Part shown: piece by piece, positions 44,064 through 52,396 of the stretch
How the letters are laid out: the number at the start of each line of letters is the position of its first letter
How positions within the stretch are numbered: the stretch's first letter is position 1
From: Acidobacteriota bacterium
Lineage (GTDB): Bacteria > Actinomycetota > Acidimicrobiia > ATN3
NCBI GenBank assembly: GCA_003577105.1
Contig: QEUQ01000004.1
Coordinates: forward strand, 86,156 to 145,950
Length of the DNA: 59,795 nt
Reading direction: 5' to 3'
Notes under the pieces: model-generated
What the model was told of the DNA's origin: nothing
Database searches by the model: none
What the model saw: the letters and a program-made list of their open reading frames with translations, nothing else
Translations under genes and position numbers: made by a program

Positions 44064-44222
44064 CTTCCCACGCTTCCGTCGGGGCTCCAGTGTGGAACCA
44101 CTAACAAGATCAGGCGCAATGCGCCCTGCTGCTGTCCATGTGCCCCAAGCCCCGGAGCAGCGCAGAATGAACCTCTATGTTCTCTCATAATCGCAGCAAG
44201 ACAGTGGATTTCCACCCCAGAC

Positions 44223-45668
44223 TCACCCGGCCCCGCTGGGACTTCCAACTAGTCTTGTGACAGTCGCCTTGAAGTCGTCGCCTCGCTCGGCATAGTTGGG
44301 GTAGGCATCAAACGAAGCGCAGCCCGGGCTGAGCAGGACTACATCGCCTGGCGCGGCAAGTGCCGCTGCACGCTCAACCGCAGAAGCCATGTTCGCGGCT
44401 TCAAAGGTAGGAATGGCTGTCTCTCGAAATGCATCAACCACGGCTGCAGCTGCATCACCGATCGCTACCACCGCCTTGAGCCGTCCCAGAACAGACACGT
44501 CGCCATGTCCGTGGATCTCCTCGAGATCTAGCCCCTTGTTGTATCCCCCAGCTATCAATACGACCGAATCGAAGGATGCAATTGCGGACTTAGCGGCATG
44601 GGGGTTGGTCGCCTTGGAATCATCGACAAACTCAACGCCTCTTGCTGAGCCAACAGTCTCGATCCGGTGAGACGGAAACGAGAAGTCCTTCATTCCACGA
44701 GTTATCGCATCGCCAGGAATGCCTAGCGAGTAGGCAGCGGCGCACGTCGCGAGGGCGTTTTCGACCGTGGGCGCTTTGCAGTTAGGGAATGATTCGATCG
44801 ACATGATCGCTTCCCCCGCCGGTGACATCACCGTCGACCCATCTAAGCAAACAGCACCCTTTGCGACCTTCGAGGCAAGAAACGGAACTCGGGTGACATC
44901 GGGTGTCATCGACGCTTCGGCAATCCGAGAAGCCCCGCTGTCTCCCGCATTCCAGACCGCGTGGTCTCCCCTCGCCTGATTCAGATAGATCTTTCCCTTT
45001 GCTCTCGCGTATTCCTCCATATCGGCATGCCAATCCATGTGGTCAGGCGCGAAATTGAGAAGGACCGCCACGTTCGGCTTGAAGCGCTGAGTGAAGTGCA
45101 ACTGAAAGCTCGAGACCTCGGCCACGAATGTGGTGTCAGGGCCGGCAGTTGTCACGGCGTCGATTAGCGGGAATCCGATGTTGCCGCATGCGACGGCACT
45201 ACCTCCGGCAGCTGTGACAACTTCGGTGATCAACGAGACCACCGTGGTCTTTCCGTTGGTACCAGTCACGGCCACGAGCCTTGAGAGGTCATCCACCGGA
45301 GCCTCAGATCTCCAGATGCGATATGCGAGCTCGATCTCGCTCCACACCTCGACCTCGCCAGAGGATGCAGCCTGAAGAATCATCGAATGAGCAGATACCC
45401 CGGGGCTGGTGACTAGGAGCGAGCATCCGGAAACGGCCCCTATCCCCGAACCGGCGCCTGAGCCAGTCACTACTTCACATCCGGCGCTCTCGAGGCGCCG
45501 GCGCGCATCAGCCATCGTTTCAGGGCTAAAGAACTCCTCGATGACCTTCACCTCGACGCCGCGTTCGAGCAGTGCCCGCGAGACAGCCTCTCCGGTCTTT
45601 GACAGTCCTATGACTCCGACCGTGCCCGTCAAGCCCGTCAAGTCATCGCTGCCGGGCCTGTCGATCAC
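44223..45668 (-). CDS. murD: UDP-N-acetylmuramoylalanine--D-glutamate ligase
   Basis: 481 residues. It adds D-Glu to UDP-MurNAc-L-Ala. Motifs: GVIGLSKTGEAVSRAL, P-loop VAVTGTNGKTTVVSLI, ACGNIGFPLIDAV, EVSSFQLHF and FVDDSKATNPHAAKSAI. The GTG at 45668 overlaps the mraY stop (GTGA), which fixes the start; the longer open frame upstream is inside mraY. Confidence 0.96.
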   Translation of the reverse strand: MIDRPGSDDLTGLTGTVGVIGLSKTGEAVSRALLERGVEVKVIEEFFSPETMADARRRLESAGCEVVTGSGAGSGIGAVSGCSLLVTSPGVSAHSMILQAASSGEVEVWSEIELAYRIWRSEAPVDDLSRLVAVTGTNGKTTVVSLITEVVTAAGGSAVACGNIGFPLIDAVTTAGPDTTFVAEVSSFQLHFTQRFKPNVAVLLNFAPDHMDWHADMEEYARAKGKIYLNQARGDHAVWNAGDSGASRIAEASMTPDVTRVPFLASKVAKGAVCLDGSTVMSPAGEAIMSIESFPNCKAPTVENALATCAAAYSLGIPGDAITRGMKDFSFPSHRIETVGSARGVEFVDDSKATNPHAAKSAIASFDSVVLIAGGYNKGLDLEEIHGHGDVSVLGRLKAVVAIGDAAAAVVDAFRETAIPTFEAANMASAVERAAALAAPGDVVLLSPGCASFDAYPNYAERGDDFKATVTRLVGSPSGAG

Positions 45669-46708
45669 CCCGCCCCACCTCCCGCAAGGAAGTCCGCGTA
45701 GAAGACGGCGAGACCGGCACCCACAAAGAGACCGCTGATGATCCAGAAACGAACGATTACCGTGAACTCCGGCCAACCGAGCAGCTCGAAGTGATGGTGG
45801 ATCGGGGCCATGCGAAACACCCTGCGATGCCGAGTCTTGAAGACGGCGACCTGAATCATGACCGAGAGGGTTTCAACCACGAAAAGGCCGCCGATTATCA
45901 CCAGCAGCAGCGGGGTCTCAGTGAGCATCGCCAGGACGGCCATGCCACCACCCAGGGCAAGTGATCCAGTGTCCCCCATGAAGATCTTGGCCGGAGCCGC
46001 GTTCCACCAGAGGAACCCGAGGCAGGCTCCAACCATGCCTCCCGCAACGATCGCAATGTCGAGCTGACTATTCAGGGCCTCAGGTCCCGGATAGAGGCCG
46101 GTAGCTCGCTGACTGAACTGCCAAAACGAAATACCCATGAAGGCCGCGTAGACCAACCCTGATGAACCGGCTGCGAGGCCATCTAGGCCGTCGGTGAGAT
46201 TCACCCCGTTCGCAGTTGACGCGATCACCAGGAGTGCGAAAGGAATGAACAAATAGCCCAGGGGTATTCCGCCTCGTATGAAGGCTAGGGTTTGAGGCGC
46301 TCCAATCCGACGCGCGGCGAGCGCGAATCCAACAGCAATCACGATCTGGCCCAGAAATTTTGCTGATTTCGGGAGTCCGAGCGGCCGGATTTTGCGCACC
46401 TTCAAGTAGTCATCAACGAAGCCGAGGATTCCCATGAGGACGATGACGGCGATGCAAAGCAGTCCTGCCGCCGAGACGGGCACGGTGCGCCTGAACGGAA
46501 GATGCGCGACTCCGTAACCGCATAGAACGCCGATGATGATGATCGCACCACCCATCGTTGGGGTGCCGCGCTTTGCATGATGACCCTCGGGTCCGTCATC
46601 GCGTATTTCTTCGCCGATTCCTCGCTGCGTTAGCAGCCGGATCAGGATCGGCGTGCCCACGAGTACGCTCAAACCGGCAAAGGCAATTGACAGGGCAAGA
46701 CTGATCAA
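45665..46708 (-). CDS. mraY: MraY phospho-MurNAc-pentapeptide transferase
   Basis: 347 residues, ten membrane helices. It forms lipid I from UDP-MurNAc-pentapeptide and undecaprenyl phosphate. Motifs: HHAKRGTPTMGGAI near the N-terminus, GFVDDYLKV with the Mg-binding aspartates, NLTDGLDGLAAGSS, FMGDTGSLALGG and MAPIHHHFELLGWPE. The TTG start overlaps the murE stop (TTGA). It directly follows murE; murF, which normally sits between them, is absent. Confidence 0.97.
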   Translation of the reverse strand: MISLALSIAFAGLSVLVGTPILIRLLTQRGIGEEIRDDGPEGHHAKRGTPTMGGAIIIIGVLCGYGVAHLPFRRTVPVSAAGLLCIAVIVLMGILGFVDDYLKVRKIRPLGLPKSAKFLGQIVIAVGFALAARRIGAPQTLAFIRGGIPLGYLFIPFALLVIASTANGVNLTDGLDGLAAGSSGLVYAAFMGISFWQFSQRATGLYPGPEALNSQLDIAIVAGGMVGACLGFLWWNAAPAKIFMGDTGSLALGGGMAVLAMLTETPLLLVIIGGLFVVETLSVMIQVAVFKTRHRRVFRMAPIHHHFELLGWPEFTVIVRFWIISGLFVGAGLAVFYADFLAGGGAG

Positions 46709-48243
46709 TTTCCGACCTCGCAGTAACCGAGATGCTCGAGCTCTTCGCCGGCGACGACTCGATCGTCAAAAGGGATTGTCTCGCCACCGGCTGTCTGCCC
46801 GGATTCGTGCCCCTTTCCCGCGATGACGACAACGTCACCCGGGCGCGCACTTCGAATCGCCTCACCGATAGCGCCCCTGCGATCAACTTCGATTGCATAC
46901 GAATCGCCGTCATCGGGGCCCAGTCCCGTAAGCATCTCTTCGAGAATCTCTCGCGGATCCTCCGACCTCGGATTGTCCGAAGTCAGGTATGCCATGTCGC
47001 TGCCATCAACCGCCGCTCTTGCCATGAGGGGGCGTTTCGCTCGATCCCGGTCCCCCCCGCAACCGATAACGACGTGTAGTCGGCCGCCCTCGCTCACCCG
47101 GCTGCGCGCGGATGAAAGCACCGACGCGACTGCGTCAGGGGTGTGTGCATAGTCGACGACCACCAAGAAAGGCTGACCTCTCCTGACCGGCTCGAATCTT
47201 CCGGGAATCGACCGAATCGCCGACAGCCCGCCGGCGACGCTTGAGCCGTCGACACCGAGCGCTAACGCGACTCCGGCGGCCGCCAACGCATTTGAGATAG
47301 CGAATCGCGCGGGAATCGCCAACTTCACCGGCCAGCTTCCCATGGCTCCGTCGATGACGAACTCAGCGCCCTCACTGGAATAGGAAACGTCACGAGCCAC
47401 CAAGGACGCGTTTCTAGATGGCTCGAGCGAATAGGTAATTGCGTCGAGGCCGGGCAACTCCTCAGAAATTCGCACCGCCCACGGGTCATCAGCGTTGAGA
47501 ACTGCAGGACCTGCAAGCCCTCGCTCAAAGAGCTTCCGCTTTGAGCAGTAATAGTCCTCCATGGTCCTGTGGAAATCGAGATGGTCCTGGGACAAGTTGG
47601 TGAATACTGCAACCGCGAACTCGGTGCCGGCCGTTCGCTCCAGTTCAAGAGCGTGAGAGGAAACCTCGATCGCAACCGCCTCGACACCGGCCACGCTCAT
47701 TCTCCAGAACAATTCCTGAAGATCGGGTGATTCGGGCGTTGTGCGCCCAGCCGGTTCAACAACGCCTGCTATGCGAGTCTCGACCGTCCCGACTACTGCA
47801 GTCACGAACCCCGCGTGGCGAAGAATGCTCTCTGTCATGAACGCGGTGCTTGTCTTGCCGTTGGTCCCAGTAATACCAGCGACTTTCATGCTTCTTGATG
47901 GATGTCCGTAGTAGATGCACGCGAGATCTGCCATGGCGAGGCGGGGCGCGGGCGCCTTGATTTGAGGAAGTGCTGCAGCCGGCCCGCCGTCGATCCACCT
48001 CTCGACCAGAAGTGCCGCTGCGCCGGCGTTTGCCGCTTCCTGAGCAAAGTCGTGCCCGTCACTGCTGAGCCCCGGAATACAGCAAAACAGATCCCCTGCC
48101 GAGACCTGTCTCGAGTCGTACTCGACTCCCGAAATCACCGCGTCACGATCTCCACGAAGCTCCCAGTCAACGAGGGTCAACTGCGAAACAAGCCGATCGA
48201 CGACGATCGGCTCGTGATCATTGCGCGTCGTCAAATGGGTCAC
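46705..48243 (-). CDS. murE: MurE ligase, meso-diaminopimelate type
   Basis: 512 residues. It adds the third residue of the stem peptide. P-loop GITGTNGKTSTAFM, AIEVSSHALELER, VVVDYAHTPDAV and GKGHESGQ are in place. The specificity motif is TSDNPRSEDP: the DNPR element is the signature of enzymes using meso-diaminopimelate rather than lysine, so the wall is predicted to be A1-gamma type. GTG 48243 overlaps the ftsI stop. Only one Mur-ligase unit is present, so this is not a MurE-MurF fusion. Confidence 0.97.
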   Translation of the reverse strand: MTHLTTRNDHEPIVVDRLVSQLTLVDWELRGDRDAVISGVEYDSRQVSAGDLFCCIPGLSSDGHDFAQEAANAGAAALLVERWIDGGPAAALPQIKAPAPRLAMADLACIYYGHPSRSMKVAGITGTNGKTSTAFMTESILRHAGFVTAVVGTVETRIAGVVEPAGRTTPESPDLQELFWRMSVAGVEAVAIEVSSHALELERTAGTEFAVAVFTNLSQDHLDFHRTMEDYYCSKRKLFERGLAGPAVLNADDPWAVRISEELPGLDAITYSLEPSRNASLVARDVSYSSEGAEFVIDGAMGSWPVKLAIPARFAISNALAAAGVALALGVDGSSVAGGLSAIRSIPGRFEPVRRGQPFLVVVDYAHTPDAVASVLSSARSRVSEGGRLHVVIGCGGDRDRAKRPLMARAAVDGSDMAYLTSDNPRSEDPREILEEMLTGLGPDDGDSYAIEVDRRGAIGEAIRSARPGDVVVIAGKGHESGQTAGGETIPFDDRVVAGEELEHLGYCEVGN

Positions 48244-50210
48244 TCTCTGATTCCCGACAAGGCTCGTTTCGGTTTGGCCGCGGCACTCGGTTTTGGGGCG
48301 GCCTTGGCCTTGGGGCTGCCGCCTGTGGTGTCTTCGGCAACCACAGCGCGAACGGGTCCCTCGGCGAAAACGTTCTGCTCCCCAGAGGGTGGCACACCGA
48401 GATGAGGCAACACGAACGAGACCAAGCGGGACCAGGTAGGCGCGGCGCTGTGCCCCCCGAAATATGGAGTTGGTTCGTCGAGAATCACAGCCGCGGCGAT
48501 TCGCGGCGACTCAACTGGCGCGAACCCGATGAAGGACGCCACATAAGCATCTGTGTACCCTCCGGTCTCGCTCGGCTTGCGGGCGGTACCTGTCTTGCCG
48601 GCAACCTGATGCCCCGCAACTTGTGCGTTGCGACCTGTGCCTTCGGCGACAACTCCTGCGAGCATCTGCCGGATCGTCGAAGCCGTCTCAGCTGATGTGA
48701 CCCTTCGACCTATTGGCGCCGCATCTGCTTCTCGCCTGCCATCGGGACCTTCGCTCCCCGCAACGAGGCGGGGCGTGACGTATACGCCGTCATTGGCAAT
48801 GGTCGAGAACACCTGGGTCATTTGAAGCCCTGTCACAGCAATCCCCTGCCCGATCGGAACCGTTGCGATCGAAGTGCCCCACCACTTCTCAACCGGCAGC
48901 AGAAGCCCCGGGGACTCACCCGGGAATCCACTCTCGGTGGTCTGCCCGAATCCGAAGGCACGCATGTACTTGTCCACCGTCTCGGGCCCGAGCCTCTGAG
49001 CGATCCTGATGGTGCCGATGTTGGATGAGTGAACGATGATGTTCCGCAGATTCCAGGAGACCGCGGGGTGGTCCTCAGCATCTTTGAACTCGCTGTCTGC
49101 AACCTTGTACCGATTTGGAATCCCGATCTTCTCGTCAAGGCTCACCGCCCGCTCTTCAAGCGCTGCAGCAGCCGTTATCACCTTGTTTGTCGATCCCGGC
49201 TCAAATGCATCAGTTGCGATTCTGTTCTTTCTGGCCTCGGGATCTGCGTCCCAGTACCGATTTGGATCGAACGTCGGGTTGTTTGCCGCAGCAAGGATCT
49301 CGCCGGTCTTTACGTCGATGACGATTATCGCCCCACCCTTTGCCTTGTACTGATCGACTGCCTCGGCGAGGATCTTCTCGGCTCTGTACTGAATCTCCGA
49401 ATCAATCGTGAGATACACATCCCGCCCGGGAATCGGCGGTTCGTAGCGCTGCTCGGCCTGTGGAATTGGACGACCGGCCGGGTCTTGCTCGACGACAAAC
49501 GCTCCTGGAGTCCCGGCCAACGTCTGTTGAGCCTGCTGTTCGATTCCAGCCAAGCCCTCGTTGTCCGTGCCGACAAAGCCGAGCAGATTCGACGCAAACT
49601 GGCCTCCGGGATAGTGCCGCTTGGCTTCATCCACCAGCATGATCCCCTTGAGATCCAGCGCTGCCACCTTCGCGGCCTGCTCATCATCAATTCTGCGGAC
49701 GACGTATGAGAACCGGCCTTTGCCACTTACCTTTGGAAGGACTTCGCGCGGATCTACCCGCAGCGCTCCAGAGAGAAGATTGGCGGTCGTCTCCGGATCG
49801 GTGATGAGCGACGGGTCCGCAACGATCGTCTTGCGCTGCACGGAAATCGCCAGCGGCCTTCCGTCGCGGTCCAGAACGTCGCCGCGCGGAGTGGAGAGCT
49901 TCTCGGAACGAAGTCTCTGGTTCTGTGCCAGCTCTCTGTAGTGCCCACCCGAGAGACCTTGGAGCTGCACCAACCGGACCACTTCGAGGCCGAGGCCAAT
50001 GACAAAGACCATGAAGATGATCCCTATCCGGCGCCGCTCAAGCGCTCGCCGGTTGCCATGCTGCCTCCCGGCAGGATGCCGCCGTTGCTGTGAATGCGTT
50101 CGGGGCGGGGCCTTCGGCGCGTCACTCGAAGATCCCCGTCGCCTCGAATCGAGACTCGTCACATTGGCGCGATCCCGAAACCGCTGTGAAGGCCTGCGAA
50201 CGTCTGTCAT
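48240..50210 (-). CDS. ftsI: FtsI/PBP3-type class B penicillin-binding protein
   Basis: 656 residues. A basic cytoplasmic tail (1-60), a membrane helix (about 62-82), a dimerisation/pedestal domain (starting STPRGDVLDRDGRPLA) and a transpeptidase domain with SxxK as STNK (FEPGSTNK), SxN as SSN (VHSSNIG) and KTG (GKTGTAR). It cross-links septal peptidoglycan with FtsW. The C-terminal ~35 residues are a Lys/Ala/Pro-rich tail. It overlaps ftsL and murE by 4 nt each. Confidence 0.96.
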   Translation of the reverse strand: MTDVRRPSQRFRDRANVTSLDSRRRGSSSDAPKAPPRTHSQQRRHPAGRQHGNRRALERRRIGIIFMVFVIGLGLEVVRLVQLQGLSGGHYRELAQNQRLRSEKLSTPRGDVLDRDGRPLAISVQRKTIVADPSLITDPETTANLLSGALRVDPREVLPKVSGKGRFSYVVRRIDDEQAAKVAALDLKGIMLVDEAKRHYPGGQFASNLLGFVGTDNEGLAGIEQQAQQTLAGTPGAFVVEQDPAGRPIPQAEQRYEPPIPGRDVYLTIDSEIQYRAEKILAEAVDQYKAKGGAIIVIDVKTGEILAAANNPTFDPNRYWDADPEARKNRIATDAFEPGSTNKVITAAAALEERAVSLDEKIGIPNRYKVADSEFKDAEDHPAVSWNLRNIIVHSSNIGTIRIAQRLGPETVDKYMRAFGFGQTTESGFPGESPGLLLPVEKWWGTSIATVPIGQGIAVTGLQMTQVFSTIANDGVYVTPRLVAGSEGPDGRREADAAPIGRRVTSAETASTIRQMLAGVVAEGTGRNAQVAGHQVAGKTGTARKPSETGGYTDAYVASFIGFAPVESPRIAAAVILDEPTPYFGGHSAAPTWSRLVSFVLPHLGVPPSGEQNVFAEGPVRAVVAEDTTGGSPKAKAAPKPSAAAKPKRALSGIRE

Positions 50211-50689
50211 CGCCCCCCCTGCCGTGGCGAAGGTGCCGGCGAGGGCGAGCTTGACTCCGGCGGCGCTGGAGGGAGGGGGACTGGATTTGGCTCGGCTGGG
50301 CCCATCGCCAGGCGCTCAGCCTTCTCCTCGGTGACCATCTCGAGCTGGCGCTTCGCCCTGTCTTCAAGCAAAGTCGGGGACTCCGCCTCAGCCTTTTCCA
50401 GCCTGAGGCGCTCGTTCTCGGCCTGGGACTCGGCCAGCTCCCGCTTCGCCTCCGCCGTCCTAAATGTGGCCTGAGTGAGCAGCACTTGAGAGACAACCAT
50501 TACAACTAGAGCTACCCCAAAGGCGGCGACACCAATCCAGAAGTACGTGGCAAATGCGTGGGGCTTGCGCTCGCCTTCTTCGACCACCCGCAGGTGTGCC
50601 TTCTCGGCCTCTCTTTTCGAGGGATGCGCGCTCTCGATTTTCTTCCGGGCAGCCGGAGATCTGCGAGCAGTGGCGTTCGCGCTAGCCAT
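50207..50689 (-). CDS. ftsL: FtsL-like septum protein
   Basis: 160 residues: a basic cytoplasmic tail (1-45), one membrane helix (about 50-72), an Ala/Glu-rich coiled coil (about 75-125) and a Pro/Ser tail. Position between rsmH and ftsI and this topology identify FtsL/DivIC-type proteins even though sequences diverge strongly. It should activate FtsW-FtsI with FtsQ. Its stop overlaps the ftsI start by 4 nt, and its start overlaps rsmH by 8 nt. Confidence 0.82.
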   Translation of the reverse strand: MASANATARRSPAARKKIESAHPSKREAEKAHLRVVEEGERKPHAFATYFWIGVAAFGVALVVMVVSQVLLTQATFRTAEAKRELAESQAENERLRLEKAEAESPTLLEDRAKRQLEMVTEEKAERLAMGPAEPNPVPLPPAPPESSSPSPAPSPRQGGR

Positions 50690-51695
50690 CTGACGCCCCG
50701 TCTCTAGCCGGCGCGGCCGTACGCTCCGCGCACCGTAGGCGCGCCGATGCGGCCCTTCGATTGCTGCGGATCTCCCGGGCCGACGGGCGCATCGGCCGAC
50801 GTGTCACCGGCCGCATGAGTGGCTCGCGCCCGCACGCGCACGCGGGCAGTCGAGGGGGGCAGACACACCCCTTCGACATCGACGCAATGAACGCCTTGAC
50901 CACCCGGTCTTCAAGGGAGTGATAGCTAATAGCGACGATGCGACCACCGGGAGACTTGAGTACTCGCGCCGCCTGTGAGAGCGAGGACTCGAGGCGGTCG
51001 AGTTCCCCGTTGACCTCAATGCGGATAGCCTGAAAGGTCTTCCGAGCGGGGTGCCTGCCAGAGCGCCTCTTAGCTGCAGGGATTGCACGAGTCACCACTT
51101 CCGCTAGCTCGCCGGTCGTGGCGATCGGGCGGGATGCAACTATCTCCTTGGCAATTCGGCGGGCTGAGGTCTCATCGCCAAAGCGCGAAATTACCTTCTC
51201 GAGTTGGGCCTCTTCATATTCGTTTACGACCTCTCTTGCACTGATTCCCGGAGCTGACGCGTCCATTCGCATGTCGAGAGGTCCGCTTCGCTGATAGGAG
51301 AATCCCCTCTCGGCACGGTCCAGCTGAGGCGAGGACACTCCGAGGTCATAAAGAATCCCAGCGACATCCTGCTTCGACTTCTGTTGGAGAACGGCCTCAA
51401 GATCGTCGAAGTCTGCGTGCTCGAGATCCGCACGAGAACCGAATTGACTCAGCCTAGACTTGGCTCGGGCGATCGCCGCCTCATCCTTGTCGAGCCCAAT
51501 GAGATCGATGGGAGGTTCCAACTCATTCAAGAGCGCCTCCGCATGTCCGCCAGAGCCGAGTGTGCAGTCAACGATGAGCCCGCCTGATGCCGGCGCCATC
51601 AACTGGACGACTTCCGCGCACATGACAGGAAGGTGATCCGGCTCGGACGCCGAAGGCCGACTCCTCATTGAGTCGGCCTGTCGGTCCCGGCTCAT
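50682..51695 (-). CDS. rsmH: RsmH 16S rRNA m4C1402 methyltransferase
   Basis: 337 residues (formerly MraW). It methylates N4 of C1402 in 16S rRNA using SAM. Motifs: HLPVMCAEVV, VDCTLGSGGHAEALL, GILYDLGVSSPQLD, RGFSYQRSGPLDMRMD and ISYHSLEDRVVK, then a cysteine-rich loop (GCVCPPRLPACACG). ATG 51695 has a strong GGAGGG site at 51707-51702. That site and the start codon lie inside one arm of a perfect 15-bp inverted repeat, so translation may be controlled by RNA folding. Confidence 0.96.
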   Translation of the reverse strand: MSRDRQADSMRSRPSASEPDHLPVMCAEVVQLMAPASGGLIVDCTLGSGGHAEALLNELEPPIDLIGLDKDEAAIARAKSRLSQFGSRADLEHADFDDLEAVLQQKSKQDVAGILYDLGVSSPQLDRAERGFSYQRSGPLDMRMDASAPGISAREVVNEYEEAQLEKVISRFGDETSARRIAKEIVASRPIATTGELAEVVTRAIPAAKRRSGRHPARKTFQAIRIEVNGELDRLESSLSQAARVLKSPGGRIVAISYHSLEDRVVKAFIASMSKGCVCPPRLPACACGREPLMRPVTRRPMRPSAREIRSNRRAASARLRCAERTAAPARDGASDG

Positions 51696-51782
51696 CTCCG
51701 GCCCTCCGATGCTTCAACGGAAGCGGGCGGAGTTGGGGCCTTCCATCTACACACTGGAGGGCCGGAGATGCTCCGGGCATCT
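51693..51782 (-). promoter_or_regulatory. RNA element sequestering the rsmH ribosome site and start codon
   Basis: In mRNA sense the 5' arm CATCTCCGGCCCTCC (51770-51756) pairs perfectly over 15 bp with GGAGGGCCGGAGATG (51707-51693). The second arm contains the rsmH ribosome site and ATG; the loop is 48 nt. Two smaller hairpins compete for the 5' arm: CCGGAG-CAT-CTCCGG (51776-51762) and AGATGC-CCGGA-GCATCT (51782-51766). The element starts only 5 nt after the mraZ stop, so terminating ribosomes could influence which fold forms. Confidence 0.65.
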
Positions 51783-51786
51783 GTAT

Positions 51787-52236
51787 CTAGTTCTCTGAGA
51801 CCTGCCGCTGCATCTGCTGAGCGAGGGTCTCGGCTATTTCCGGAAATGCCCCGTCGGCTTCCCTTGATACCCGTTCCCATTCCCTCGCATCCCAGATCTC
51901 GATCCGGTCGTCCATTCCGGCAATCACCACTTCTCGGGACAGTCCCGCGTAGTCACGCAGGTGCTCCGGGAGCGTGATCCGGCCTTGCTTGTCCGGCTTG
52001 TCCTCGTGGGCCTGGCCAAATGCGGCTCGCGAATAGAGGCGCACTCGGCGGTCCATCTTGGGGAGCGTCCGGATCTGCTCGGCATAGGCATGCCAGCCCG
52101 CGTCGTCGTAAAGGGCGAGGCATCGATCCTCACTCTTTGTGACAACACATCCGGGTTCGAGGCGCTCTCTGAATTTTCGAGGGAGAATGATTCTCCCTTT
52201 GTCATCCAAGGAGTGCCTGTACTCGCCAAGAAACAA
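51787..52236 (-). CDS. mraZ: MraZ, dcw-cluster transcriptional regulator
   Basis: 149 residues with two AbrB-like halves, each with the MraZ signature (HSLDDKGRIILPRKFRERL and DKQGRITLPEHLRDY). MraZ forms a ring and binds repeated TGGGN boxes before its own operon, usually as a repressor. The TTG at 52236 is chosen because it yields the canonical MraZ start (L/MFLGEYRHSLD); the longer frame adds 20 unrelated residues. Three TGGNG boxes with 10-nt spacing lie 45-69 bases upstream. First gene of the dcw cluster. Confidence 0.94.
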   Translation of the reverse strand: MFLGEYRHSLDDKGRIILPRKFRERLEPGCVVTKSEDRCLALYDDAGWHAYAEQIRTLPKMDRRVRLYSRAAFGQAHEDKPDKQGRITLPEHLRDYAGLSREVVIAGMDDRIEIWDAREWERVSREADGAFPEIAETLAQQMQRQVSEN

Positions 52237-52280
52237 GTTCCAATCCGTCCGGTCCGGGCAGCGGCACGTTCCGAAGAATT

Positions 52281-52305
52281 CTCCATTTCGCTCCACTGCC
52301 CACCA
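52281..52305 (-). promoter_or_regulatory. three MraZ-type boxes before mraZ
   Basis: On the minus strand TGGTG (52305-52301), TGGAG (52295-52291) and TGGAG (52285-52281) are each separated by exactly 5 nt, giving a 10-nt period. This matches the TGGGN-N5 direct-repeat architecture known for MraZ-binding sites, with a changed fourth base. They lie just downstream of the predicted transcription start, where binding would repress. Confidence 0.6.
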
Positions 52306-52310
52306 ATGGA

Positions 52311-52334
52311 GTGCAAAACTACTCCCTTTTGCAC
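52311..52334. promoter_or_regulatory. 8-bp perfect inverted repeat overlapping the mraZ -10
   Basis: GTGCAAAA (52311-52318) and TTTTGCAC (52327-52334) are perfect complements around an 8-nt spacer. The repeat covers the -10 and half of the spacer of the predicted mraZ promoter, in the region shared with the divergent receiver gene. It looks like a binding site for a dimeric repressor other than MraZ. Confidence 0.55.
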
Positions 52335-52345
52335 CACCCTGTCAA
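52316..52345 (-). promoter_or_regulatory. predicted mraZ/dcw promoter
   Basis: A consensus TTGACA (52345-52340) is followed after 18 bp by TAGTTT (52321-52316); transcription would start near 52309. The divergent gene may use the near-consensus -10 CATAAT at 52364-52369 on the plus strand, with no clear -35. Confidence 0.55.
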
Positions 52346-52396
52346 GCATCTTGCTTTGTCCTGCATAATTTGGGTGCACGAACTACGGAGGATGCG

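Noticed and set aside
44060-44248. Small minus-strand gene between murD and ftsW
   Set aside because: 62-codon frame without ribosome site or recognisable protein; overlaps both neighbours.
46705-48243. MurE-MurF fusion explaining missing murF
   Set aside because: 512 residues with one P-loop and one C-terminal ligase domain; no second unit.
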